From SP197 sp965242595 (lineage in GTDB: Bacteria > Pseudomonadota > Alphaproteobacteria > SP197), in assembly GCA_965242595.1 (NCBI GenBank), contig OZ251464.1, positions 2,757,535 to 2,821,534 on the forward strand: a stretch of DNA of 64,000 nt, read 5' to 3'. Of the stretch, positions 45,520 to 53,800 are shown piece after piece; position 1 is the first letter of the stretch; the number at the start of each line of letters is the position of its first letter. Below the pieces are notes generated by a model, which saw only the letters and a program-made list of their open reading frames with translations, ran no database searches and was not told where the DNA came from. Both the position numbers and the translations under genes were made by a program.

Positions 45520-46759
45520 CGTCACTCTCGTCTTCCCCGCCTTGACCTTCCAGCGCCAGTTGACGGCTGCGACGTATGATCTCTATTAGCTTGTCTTGCG
45601 GCTTGAGAGTGAGCGATCTGAACTGGAAGCCCGCCGCTTCGGCCTGCGCGTAGGCTTCACGATAGAGTGTTCGCGCTGCAGCGCGATCAAGCTCAAGAGG
45701 CGTCGTTGAGCCGTCAGTGCGAACCAGCTCAAGCGGCGCGGTCCCGTCGCAAACCAGATCGCAACGCGAGCGCAGCGCATAACCGCGTGCATCCTGTTCG
45801 GTCAGCGCCAGGAGGCCGAGCGACGCGATTAGTGCGCGCCCAGCGGCGTTTCGCGCATTATCGCCGAAACGTAATCTCCTGATTCCCGCCAGCGTAATCG
45901 TCGCACGATGCTCCACATGGTCGCAGGTAACACCGAGAGGAGCGACGGTGGGAGCGATGTTGCTGTGATTTATTTCGGAAGGGCGGACCTTCTTCGCAGC
46001 TTTTCCGACCTCATTCTTGTCCATGCTCCAATCGGAAGCAGAAGCACCTTTGAAAACTTCTACTTTTCGGAGAATGCCGAGCGGGTCGATTCTGCTTCCC
46101 GTGCGTCGGCCAGCAGTTCGGGCTTCCATTTCGCCGGTGCGTTGGTTGACAACGATTCCCTCGACTGGCGTGTCAATGCCCATGATTTCGGAAACAAGCG
46201 CACGCGGAAATTTCGCACCAAGACCGCCACCTTCACCCTGGCTGTGCCATGCGCCAAACAGCAGGGCCGCGGGCGACAACTCCAACAGTATGGTCGCATC
46301 AGCAGGCTTGGCCGCCGCAAGGCGACGGCCTTCCTCGCTTTGCATGAAGGAGTGATTGTTCAGAAGGCTATCACGCAGTATGGCGTCGTAGATGCGGTGA
46401 GGCGCCTCCAGCGACGTGATACGCTCCAACGGCTCCAATCCGGCGCCGCTGAAGTTCACCGTGACGTAGGGCAGCGGGGGCGGTCCAGCGCTGCCTTCTT
46501 CATCGGCAGCCATCAGCAACGCCTCCTCCAGGCGGTTGGCCTGACTCTGGACACTGTCAATCAGAACACACCAGATCTCCTTGCCTTCCACTCGGCGCTG
46601 CTCGAACACATGGCGCGGGTGACCGCCGCGGCGTTCAGAAGGATATGTCGGCGGAAAAATCTTGTCGCCCTGGCCGCCGACCGGCTGAAGCCGCTGAATA
46701 CGACGGAATGCGGCGGCCTCATCGACGGCCCTGTTCAAGATTTGCAGATCGATCATCAT
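45503..46759 (-). CDS. csb1: Csb1, Cas7 backbone subunit (type I-G)
   Basis: This GSU0053/Csb1-family protein of 418 residues has the typical N-terminal block RIQRLQPVGGQGDKIFPPTY and FEQRRVEGKEIWCVLIDSVQSQ, split by a short linker. The RAMP core follows (LLFGAWHSQGEGGGLGAKF). Multiple copies would coat crRNA along the spacer. The ATG at 46759 (MMIDLQILNRAV) has GGAGGG 7 bases ahead. The frame is open 31 codons upstream but that part does not match the family. It is the first recognised interference gene of the minus-strand group. Confidence 0.92.
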   Translation of the reverse strand: MMIDLQILNRAVDEAAAFRRIQRLQPVGGQGDKIFPPTYPSERRGGHPRHVFEQRRVEGKEIWCVLIDSVQSQANRLEEALLMAADEEGSAGPPPLPYVTVNFSGAGLEPLERITSLEAPHRIYDAILRDSLLNNHSFMQSEEGRRLAAAKPADATILLELSPAALLFGAWHSQGEGGGLGAKFPRALVSEIMGIDTPVEGIVVNQRTGEMEARTAGRRTGSRIDPLGILRKVEVFKGASASDWSMDKNEVGKAAKKVRPSEINHSNIAPTVAPLGVTCDHVEHRATITLAGIRRLRFGDNARNAAGRALIASLGLLALTEQDARGYALRSRCDLVCDGTAPLELVRTDGSTTPLELDRAAARTLYREAYAQAEAAGFQFRSLTLKPQDKLIEIIRRSRQLALEGQGGEDESDDGPRS

Positions 46760-46907
46760 GTCCGGTCCCTCCAGTCGGAACTCAATACCATGCCCTGTAA
46801 GGCGACGGCAAGCGGTGGCGCTATGGCGTGGCCCCAGGTAGTCCACATCCATGTCGACCGTGAAGCTCCCCTGCGGCCGGCGATGTCGAGTGCCTTTTCA
46901 TACCTCG

Positions 46908-47120
46908 TCAAGGGGTTGTGATCCGCCGGGGCAGCGACGCCCCTGAGGCGCGGGCCAGAAGCCACAGCGCCATGACGGCCGTTTTGTCGAGACCGGTTGA
47001 GGTATCCACGGCTGCGGGGGGCTTGCCTTGCGACAGATACTCGTCGAACAGCCGGCGCTGCCACGGGAAGGGTGGATGCCCGGTGAGCGCCTGAAAGTCG
47101 GAGGCGAAGCTCGCCGTCAC
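46908..47120 (-). pseudogene. N-terminal remnant of a second cas3
   Basis: From a GTG at 47120 the frame encodes about 70 residues resembling the start of other I-G Cas3 helicases: FASDFQALTGHPPFPWQRRLF, then AAVDTSTGLDKTAVMALWLLA. The Walker A region reads TGLDKT, where TGxGKT is required, so the P-loop is damaged. The frame stops after ASLPRRI. The intact cas3 lies 2.8 kb downstream and has a different N-terminus, so this is probably the relic of a replaced interference module. The 148 bases between it and csb1 hold no gene I can support. Confidence 0.75.
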
Positions 47121-47166
47121 GGCTGACCGCCGGGGCCGGAGGCGGTTTGTAGAAAGGAGTTGCAAT

Positions 47167-47646
47167 TCATGCCGGTTCCAGTGTATCCTGCTTTCGGCGC
47201 CCGAGCCAAGACCTAGACCCGTGGCTGCGGCTGCGCGAGGAGACTTTGGGCACCTCCGGGCGCCGCTCACTGCTTTTCCCGGGGCGGATCAAGCGGCCGT
47301 GCCGACGGGCGGTGGCAGCTTGGTTCGGCTTGATGCGATGGAAGGTGACGAGAAGGGTCTCGCGCCGGTCGGCCGTGCGTTTGACGACGGCGCGCCACCA
47401 CTTGCCTCGGTCAAGTTCCATCACACATGTCAGGGTGCGGTCTTTCTCCAGAATCGCCGTCCCGCCATCCAGCACCTGCTGCAAGCGGGCATAGTCGGCG
47501 GGTGTGACATCCGGGTGGCGTGCTGCCTGCTTGGCAGCCGTTTGTCGGGACAGGCGCACGAATCGTGAGCGCCCACCCAGCTGGGTCAGGAGCAGGTCGT
47601 CGAGTTCGGCCACGATGTCATTCGGGGGCAAGGGTTGATCCGGCAT
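47167..47646 (-). CDS. Small nuclease-like protein (PBECR / Mu gpF C-terminal-like), toxin candidate
   Basis: The ATG at 47646 has AAGG 7 bases ahead and gives 159 residues; a frame-compatible ATG lies at 47688. Residues about 5-105 (DLLLTQLGGRSRFVRLSRQTA, KQAARHPDVTPADYARLQQVL, KWWRAVVKRTADRRETLLVTF) resemble the barnase/EndoU/RelE-like PBECR domain found at the end of phage head-morphogenesis proteins. The C-terminal 50 residues are basic and low complexity. It lies between the two cas arms, in the direction of the interference genes, directly downstream of the site matched by the crRNA-like spacer. A toxin role is inference. Confidence 0.55.
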   Translation of the reverse strand: MPDQPLPPNDIVAELDDLLLTQLGGRSRFVRLSRQTAAKQAARHPDVTPADYARLQQVLDGGTAILEKDRTLTCVMELDRGKWWRAVVKRTADRRETLLVTFHRIKPNQAATARRHGRLIRPGKSSERRPEVPKVSSRSRSHGSRSWLGRRKQDTLEPA

Positions 47647-47690
47647 TGTCTGGCCTTGGACATGAGAGGCTCCAATGCCATACTCCAAGG

Positions 47691-47710
47691 TAGGCTGTCA
47701 ACCTAGCCTA
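47691..47710. promoter_or_regulatory. Inverted repeat TAGGCT-N8-AGCCTA with TTGACA box
   Basis: A 6-bp inverted repeat with an 8-base spacer lies 45-64 bases upstream of the nuclease-like start. A minus-strand TTGACA (47701-47696) sits inside it and is a candidate -35 box. No good -10 is found at 16-18 bases, only a weak TATGGC at 13. A repressor site or a promoter for the minus-strand transcript is plausible. Confidence 0.35.
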
Positions 47711-47724
47711 TGGCGGCACACAAA
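47706..47724 (-). promoter_or_regulatory. Partial protospacer of the crRNA-like RNA with TTT PAM
   Basis: Read on the minus strand from 47721 to 47706, the site is GTGTGcCGCCAtAGGC. It equals the first 16 nt of the crRNA-like spacer at 47823 except at positions 6 and 12. The three bases before it are TTT, which fits the TTN PAM known for type I-G. The match ends at position 17, too short for cleavage-type full pairing but enough for seed binding. The bound effector would cover the TTGACA box next to it. Confidence 0.72.
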
Positions 47725-47728
47725 AAAT

Positions 47729-47757
47729 TTGTGGACATACTGCTCATATGGTCGAAT
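47729..47757 (+). promoter_or_regulatory. Candidate promoter of the crRNA-like RNA
   Basis: TTGTGG at 47729 and TCGAAT at 47752 are separated by 17 bases and lie in a short AT-rich island unlike the rest of the region. Transcription would begin near 47764 and enter the first degenerate repeat about 20 bases later. Both boxes are weak matches to the sigma-70 consensus. Confidence 0.3.
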
Positions 47758-47786
47758 ATAGCGCAGGATTGCCGAAGGGGCAGCCT

Positions 47787-47895
47787 CTCCCTCATGCCAT
47801 CTGCGTGGGGCTTCATTGAAGGGTGTGGCGCCACAGGCACCGAACGGCACAATGCCGGAATTTCCGGGGCATAACCGCCCCGGCCTCTTTGGGTT
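47787..47895 (+). ncRNA. crRNA-like mini-unit: degenerate repeat, 37-nt spacer, degenerate repeat
   Basis: The unit aligns with the array periodicity. The first degenerate repeat (47787-47822) keeps only the 3' end, GGGGCTTCATTGAAGG against the array end GGCCTCATTGAAGC; this is the part that becomes the 8-nt 5' handle. The spacer is 47823-47859 (37 nt, inside the array range). The second degenerate repeat (47860-47895) matches the array repeat at 27 of 36 positions and retains the stem CCGGGGC/GCCCCGG perfectly while the loop changed from ATAAAA to ATAACC. It lies 3 kb from the array and beside the nuclease-like gene. The start of its spacer matches the site at 47706-47721. Confidence 0.75.
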
Positions 47896-48591
47896 TCTGT
47901 GGCAGGCGCCTGTGGTGTCGGTGCGGATGGGTGGACTCGCGCCCCCTTCACGCCCCGCCCCGCGGCCGGCGATGTCGGAGGCGTCTTCCCGGCCAAGGCG
48001 GCCATGGTTCGCCGGGCGCTGCGGGCAGTGAGCGGGCGAGCGCCAAGCCGATGCGCCAATTCGAGGCGCCGCCCCACCTTCCGCCGCGAGCGGAACGCCG
48101 GACAGGCGCCGCCGCCCGCCCGTTCGAGCGCGAAGCAGGGGCCATCCCAGCCCTGGCAGGCTCGTGACGGCGCAGCGCCTGTGGTTCCCATCGCCGCCGC
48201 GGTCGCGCATGGGGAAGATCGACAGGCCGTCCAGTTTCCCCCGGCGTTGGGCAACCTGCGCGGCCTCATGGCCCAGGCTTCGGCCTCTCCTCGTCGCGGC
48301 GCCCCGGCCTTGTCTCGTGGCAACGCCATGTTGTCCAGGGCGCGGCCGCGCAAGGCGGTGTCCTGGTTCAGGGCATGGGAGGCGGCGGGTTTCGGGTCTT
48401 CGGCCCGACGCCGGCAGGACGCTAACGCATCCAGGGGGCGATTGCGAATCCCATGACGCTCCGCTGGGCGTTGCGCTTTACGTCTCGCCAAACCGGGCCG
48501 TGCACTGGGGCGTTGCCGCAGCGTTTGGACATTGTGCCGGACATTCAAGATACTCTGCCCGTTGGGTTTCGGTAGCAGCAGGGACCGTTCC
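47896..48591. other. About 700 bases without a supported gene
   Basis: The interval between the crRNA-like unit and cas4-cas1 is GC-rich. Several long open frames cross it, including a 296-codon one on the minus strand (47703-48593), but all are arginine/alanine/proline-rich and show no recognisable domain, and that one also runs through the repeat unit. It should carry the promoter of cas4-cas1 near its right end. I saw no clear boxes. Confidence 0.5.
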
Positions 48592-50319
48592 ATGACCCAG
48601 CTTGAGCTTCATCTTCCCGCGCCGCCGGCCACCGGCGAGTCGCCGCTGGTGCCGGCGCGCATGGTGAACGAATTCGTCTATTGCCCGCGGCTGGCCTATC
48701 TGATGTGGGGGCAGGCCGAATGGGCGGAGACCGCCGACACCGTGGACGGCCGGCGCATCCACGGCCGGGTCGATCGTCCGGGAAAGCCGCTGCCCGGGCC
48801 GCAGGCACTGGAGGGCGGCGACGAAGACGAGAAGACCGTCAGCCGTTCGCTTACGCTTTCTTCCGAGCGGCTGGGCGTGATCGCGAAGATCGACATCGCC
48901 GAGGCCAAAGACGGGCTGGTGACGCCCATCGATTACAAACGGGGCAAGCGCCCCCATGTGGCGCGCGGCGCCTATGAGCCGGAGCGCGTTCAGGTCTGCC
49001 TTCAGGCACTGCTGCTGGAGGAACACGGATATCGGGTGGAGGAGGGCGCGATCTGGTATGCGGAGAGCCGCGAGCGCGTGCGCATAGACCTGGACGACGA
49101 ACTGCGTCTGGCGGCCCGGGAAGCGGTGAGCCGCCTGCGTATGACCGTGGCCCACGGCCGGATTCCGCCGCCGCTGAAGGACAGCCCCAAATGCCCCCGC
49201 TGCGCCCTGGTTTCCATCTGCCTGCCCGACGAGATGGGCGCGCTGGGCGGTTCCGGCCTGGCGCCACGCCCTATCGCTGTAAGCCGCGACGAGGCGCTGC
49301 CGCTGGTGGTGCAGTCGCAGCGGGCGCGCCTGGCCAAGGAGGGGGAGACGCTGAAGATTATCGACGAAGAGCAGGGCGATACCAGGGTGCGCCTGATCGA
49401 TGTTTCCGATGTTGCGATCTTCGGCAATGTCTCGCTGACCGCGCCGGCGCTGGCCACCCTTATGGAACGCGAGATACCGGTTGCCTTTCACAGCCATGGC
49501 GGCTGGTTTCGCGGCATGACCCATGGCACAGGCCATCGCAATGTCGAGATTCGCACGGCGCAATACCGGGCGAGCTTCGACGACGGATTCTGCCTGCGCT
49601 TTGCCCGCGACCTGGTGGCTGCCAAGATCGTCAACCAGCGAACCATCCTGCGGCGCAATTGGCGAGGCGAGGAGGATGAGCGCAAGGCGGTGCTGGCGCG
49701 GCTGAGTGCGGCGCGCAAATCGGCGCCTGGGGCCGCGGGCATGAGCGAGCTTATGGGCCTGGAGGGCGATGCGGCGGCGAGCTATTTTCGCGCCTTTTCC
49801 GGGCTGCTGGCACCGCCCGGCGGTGGCGGGGAGGGGGACGGAATCGCGCCCTTTCGCTTCGACGTCCGCAACCGCCGACCGCCGACCGACCCGGTGAACG
49901 CCATGCTGTCGCTGGCCTACGCCATGCTGACGCGCCATCTGACGGTGGCGCTGGCCACCGTCGGCCTCGACCCCTATCGCGGCTTCTTTCACGCTCCGCG
50001 CTATGGCCGCCCGGCGCTGGCCCTCGACATCATGGAGCCGTTTCGCCCGCTGATCGCCGATTCCGTGGTGCTTTCGGCGGTGAACACCGGCGAGGTGGCG
50101 GCGGGCGATTTCATCGTCGCCCCCACAGGCACGGCGCTGACCGCCCCCGGGCGCCGCCGCTTCGTTGCCGCCTTCGAGCGCCGGCTGTCGCAGGAGACCA
50201 CCCATCCCCTGTTCGGTTACCGGCTCAGCATGCGCCGCCTGCTGATCATGCAGGCCAGACTGCTGGGCCGCCACCTTCTGGGAGAGCTTGCGAGCTACCC
50301 CCATTACCTGCCGCGGTGA
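48592..50319 (+). CDS. cas4-cas1: Cas4-Cas1 fusion, spacer integrase (type I-G)
   Basis: This 575-residue fusion is diagnostic of I-G adaptation. The Cas4 part (about 1-215) has the first Fe-S cysteine in FVYCPRLAYLMW near residue 31, the nuclease motif PIDYKRGKRP, and the last three cysteines in CPRCALVSIC near 200-210. The Cas1 part has the catalytic Glu in GLEGDAAASYF near 390, the His in FFHAPRYGRP near 466 and the acidic residue in ALDIMEPFRPL. Cas4 selects TTN-flanked prespacers and Cas1-Cas2 integrates them. The ATG at 48592 precedes MTQLELHLPAPP. Cas2 follows after 13 bases. Confidence 0.95.
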   Translation: MTQLELHLPAPPATGESPLVPARMVNEFVYCPRLAYLMWGQAEWAETADTVDGRRIHGRVDRPGKPLPGPQALEGGDEDEKTVSRSLTLSSERLGVIAKIDIAEAKDGLVTPIDYKRGKRPHVARGAYEPERVQVCLQALLLEEHGYRVEEGAIWYAESRERVRIDLDDELRLAAREAVSRLRMTVAHGRIPPPLKDSPKCPRCALVSICLPDEMGALGGSGLAPRPIAVSRDEALPLVVQSQRARLAKEGETLKIIDEEQGDTRVRLIDVSDVAIFGNVSLTAPALATLMEREIPVAFHSHGGWFRGMTHGTGHRNVEIRTAQYRASFDDGFCLRFARDLVAAKIVNQRTILRRNWRGEEDERKAVLARLSAARKSAPGAAGMSELMGLEGDAAASYFRAFSGLLAPPGGGGEGDGIAPFRFDVRNRRPPTDPVNAMLSLAYAMLTRHLTVALATVGLDPYRGFFHAPRYGRPALALDIMEPFRPLIADSVVLSAVNTGEVAAGDFIVAPTGTALTAPGRRRFVAAFERRLSQETTHPLFGYRLSMRRLLIMQARLLGRHLLGELASYPHYLPR

Positions 50320-50332
50320 GGCCCACAGCGCC

Positions 50333-50626
50333 ATGAGCGACGAACGCACCTATATCGTGACCTACGACATCGCCGACAGCCGGCGCTGGCGGCGCGTCTT
50401 CAAGATCATGAACGGATTCGGCGAGTGGCTACAGCTTTCGGTGTTCCAGTGCCGCCTGTCGCGGCGGCGGCGCGCCGAGCTGGAAAGCCGGCTGCGAGAG
50501 ATCGTCAAGGCAGGCGAGGATCACGTCCTGCTGATCGACATCGGGCCGGCGGAGCGGACGAAGCTGGCGGTCGAGAGCATCGGCAAGACTTTTGCAGGTA
50601 TCGAAAGGCAGGCGGTTGTGGTATAA
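50333..50626 (+). CDS. cas2: CRISPR-associated protein Cas2
   Basis: This 97-residue ferredoxin-fold protein has YIVTYDIADSRRWRRVFKIM at the start, with the conserved aspartate of YDI, and FQCRLSRRRRAELESRL and HVLLIDIGPAE later. It forms the dimeric core of the Cas1-Cas2 integrase. The gene follows cas4-cas1 directly and its stop is 219 bases before the first repeat, the usual adaptation-genes-leader-array order. Confidence 0.96.
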   Translation: MSDERTYIVTYDIADSRRWRRVFKIMNGFGEWLQLSVFQCRLSRRRRAELESRLREIVKAGEDHVLLIDIGPAERTKLAVESIGKTFAGIERQAVVV

Positions 50627-50845
50627 TGACCCAAGCTGCCCGATTCCGCCGGACGACCGCGAGCGCCCCCGTGGCGCACGAGGACCGAAGGGCGCTCGAA
50701 TCCGGGCAAGGCATTGATATTGTTGGGTTTTTGACATGGTAAGGAAGATGACAGCAGCATTCTCGCCCGGATATGCGGATGAAGGGCGAGGGTGCTCGAA
50801 AGCCGATGGAATTCACCTTGGCGCATGGCAGGTTACGCGATAGGG
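50627..50845 (+). promoter_or_regulatory. CRISPR leader
   Basis: The 219 bases between cas2 and the first repeat are more AT-rich than their surroundings and contain TATAAT at 50621-50626, overlapping the cas2 end, and TTGACA at 50731. Leader identity rests on three facts: it touches the cas2 side of the array, the opposite end has a decayed terminal repeat, and the repeats end in ATTGAAGC in the plus direction. The exact promoter is not certain. Confidence 0.7.
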
Positions 50846-53800
50846 CCTTCCGGGGCATAAAAGCCCCGGCCTCATTGAAGCGCTTCTCGACCAGCTCGGC
50901 TCCTGGCTGTCGCAGGCCTTCCGGGGCATAAAAGCGGCCTCATTGAAGCCGCCCCTTCGGGATCTTCCGTCAGCTTTGTGAACAGCCTTCCGGGGCATAA
51001 AAGCCCCGGCCTCATTGAAGCACGCCGTCGCCTCCACCAACCACGTCGGCAGGGGCTCCTTCCGGGGCATAAAAGCCCCGGCCTCATTGAAGCCACACCG
51101 ATTGCCGCCAAGCCATTATGATTGCTAGCAACCTTCCGGGGCATAAAAGCCCCGGCCTCATTGAAGCTATCGGAAAGACCTAATCGTTTCTGCATTTCAG
51201 CGTCCCTTCCGGGGCATAAAAGCCCCGGCCTCATTGAAGCCGCCCCTTCGGGATCTTCCGTCAGCTTTGTGAACAGCCTTCCGGGGCATAAAAGCCCCGG
51301 CCTCATTGAAGCACGCCGTCGCCTCCACCAACCACGTCGGCAGGGGCTCCTTCCGGGGCATAAAAGCCCCGGCCTCATTGAAGCCACACCGATTGCCGCC
51401 AAGCCATTATGATTGCTAGCAACCTTCCGGGGCATAAAAGCCCCGGCCTCATTGAAGCTATCGGAAAGACCTAATCGTTTCTGCATTTCAGCGTCCCTTC
51501 CGGGGCATAAAAGCCCCGGCCTCATTGAAGCGGTGGCATCGCCGTCGGCCACCGCCAGCCATTCGCCCAGCCTTCCGGGGCATAAAAGCCCCGGCCTCAT
51601 TGAAGCGCCGACGATCCGCAAGCCGTCGGCCGCTACGATCTCGGCCGCCTTCCGGGGCATAAAAGCCCCGGCCTCATTGAAGCAGGCCGGGTTCCGGGCG
51701 CGGACCCTAATGCGGGCCGCCTTCCGGGGCATAAAAGCCCCGGCCTCATTGAAGCAAGGCCGAACCGGCTATTGTGCATGATCGGGGAGCCCGGCCTTCC
51801 GGGGCATAAAAGCCCCGGCCTCATTGAAGCGCAACTGGGACCTGATCGCCCGGTACCAATGAGCCCCTTCCGGGGCATAAAAGCCCCGGCCTCATTGAAG
51901 CTAGTCGGCCATGAAGCGCTACCGCTACGATCTCGGCCACCTTCCGGGGCATAAAAGCCCCGGCCTCATTGAAGCCACTTCGGACGCGCTGTCAGCGCGG
52001 GCCATCGGCCACACCTTCCGGGGCATAAAAGCCCCGGCCTCATTGAAGCGAGCGTCGGGGCTGGAGCCTGCCGGGGGGCGCCGGCCTTCCGGGGCATAAA
52101 AGCCCCGGCCTCATTGAAGCGCCAAACCCCTTCCTGTGCAGGTAGGGGTGATGGGAGCCTTCCGGGGCATAAAAGCCCCGGCCTCATTGAAGCGCCGAAA
52201 AAGAACCGCCAACGTTCGGTCCGGGGCATAAAACGCCTCATTCAGGAGCGCCCAAGAGGTATGGCAAGGGTGAGCGATGCCTTCCGGGGCATAAAAGCCC
52301 CGGCCTCATTGAAGCGGCCTCGATCTGGAGAAGCCTTCCGGGGCATCCCGATTGAAGCTGGATCCCTTGGCCAGCCTCGGGACGCCTTCCGGGGCATAAA
52401 AGCCCCGGCCTCATTGAAGCTAAAGAGATTGCAGGCGATCCGGACATTCTTACGGCCCCTTCCGGGGCATAAAAGCCCCGGCCTCATTGAAGCTGCGGAT
52501 ACCGGGGCCGGGAAGAACAAGAAGAAGCCCCTTCCGGGGCATAAAAGCCCCGGCCTCATTGAAGCGCGGCTCCGGTTTGTTCGACGATCCTGGCGGATGG
52601 CTCCTTCCGGGGCATAAAAGCCCCGGCCTCATTGAAGCACGGCGGAAGACGGCCTGCTTACGTCGCACATAGAGCCTTCCGGGGCATAAAAGCCCCGGCC
52701 TCATTGAAGCTCGGCCTCGATCTCGAAGGGCAGGGGCTCGCCGATGGCCTTCCGGGGCATAAATCTCGAAGGGCAGGCCGCCGGCCTTCCGGGGCATAAA
52801 AGCCCCGGCCTCATTGAAGCGCGCAGCGCGAACAGCAGGACGGCGACACCGGCGATGCCCTTCCGGGGCATAAAAGCCCCGGCCTCATTGAAGCCGCGGG
52901 GGGCGCGGGGTTTCCAGCGACGACATGGACACCTTCCGGGGCATAAAAGCCCCGGCCTCATTGAAGCAGGCCGGGGCATCCCACCCCGGTCAGCAGAGGA
53001 GAGCCTTCCGGGGCATAAAAGCCCCGGCCTCATTGAAGCCGGATGCCGTACTTGACCCCGTGCGCGCTCCGCGCACCCTTCCGGGGCATAAAAGCCCCGG
53101 CCTCATTGAAGCGCCGGCGGGGCAAGCGTCGGCCATGGCGTCGGCGATCCTTCCGGGGCATAAAAGCCCCGGCCTCATTGAAGCCTCCCCGATTCGCGAT
53201 GCGTGGCCAAGATATAGGCGCCCTTCCGGGGCATAAAAGCCCCGGCCTCATTGAAGCTCGATGACGGCGAGTCCGCTGTCATCGCGCACCCAGCCTTCCG
53301 GGGCATAAAAGCCCCGGCCTCATTGAAGCTTCGATGACGGAGCGGTGCAGATCAGGACCACGGTTCCTTCCGGGGCATAAAAGCCCCGGCCTCATTGAAG
53401 CGGCATCGGCGGGCCCGCCGATGCCGAAGTCGAACACCTTCCGGGGCATAAAAGCCCCGGCCTCATTGAAGCTGATGGACGGCCAACCGCCCGCCCGGCC
53501 TTCCACACCTTCCGGGGCATAAAAGCCCCGGCCTCATTGAAGCCGCCACCCCGCAACACGTAGAGAAACTGCGACGGGGTGCCTTCCGGGGCATAAAAGC
53601 CCCGGCCTCATTGAAGCATCGAGTTCTTTGCGACGCGCGAACGGGCGGACGGCCTTCCGGGGCATAAAAGCCCCGGCCTCATTGAAGCCCGCGCTGTTCC
53701 AGGCATCGCCGGCGCCGTGCTATGCTCCTTCCGGGGCATAAAAGCCCCGGCCTCATTGAAGCGGGCATGGATAGGCGAGACATAGCGCGGGGGGGCGTCC

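Noticed and set aside
47703..48593. A 296-codon minus-strand open frame upstream of cas4-cas1
   Set aside because: It is low-complexity Arg/Ala/Pro-rich, runs through the crRNA-like repeats on the wrong strand and has no recognisable domain. Long chance frames are normal at this GC.
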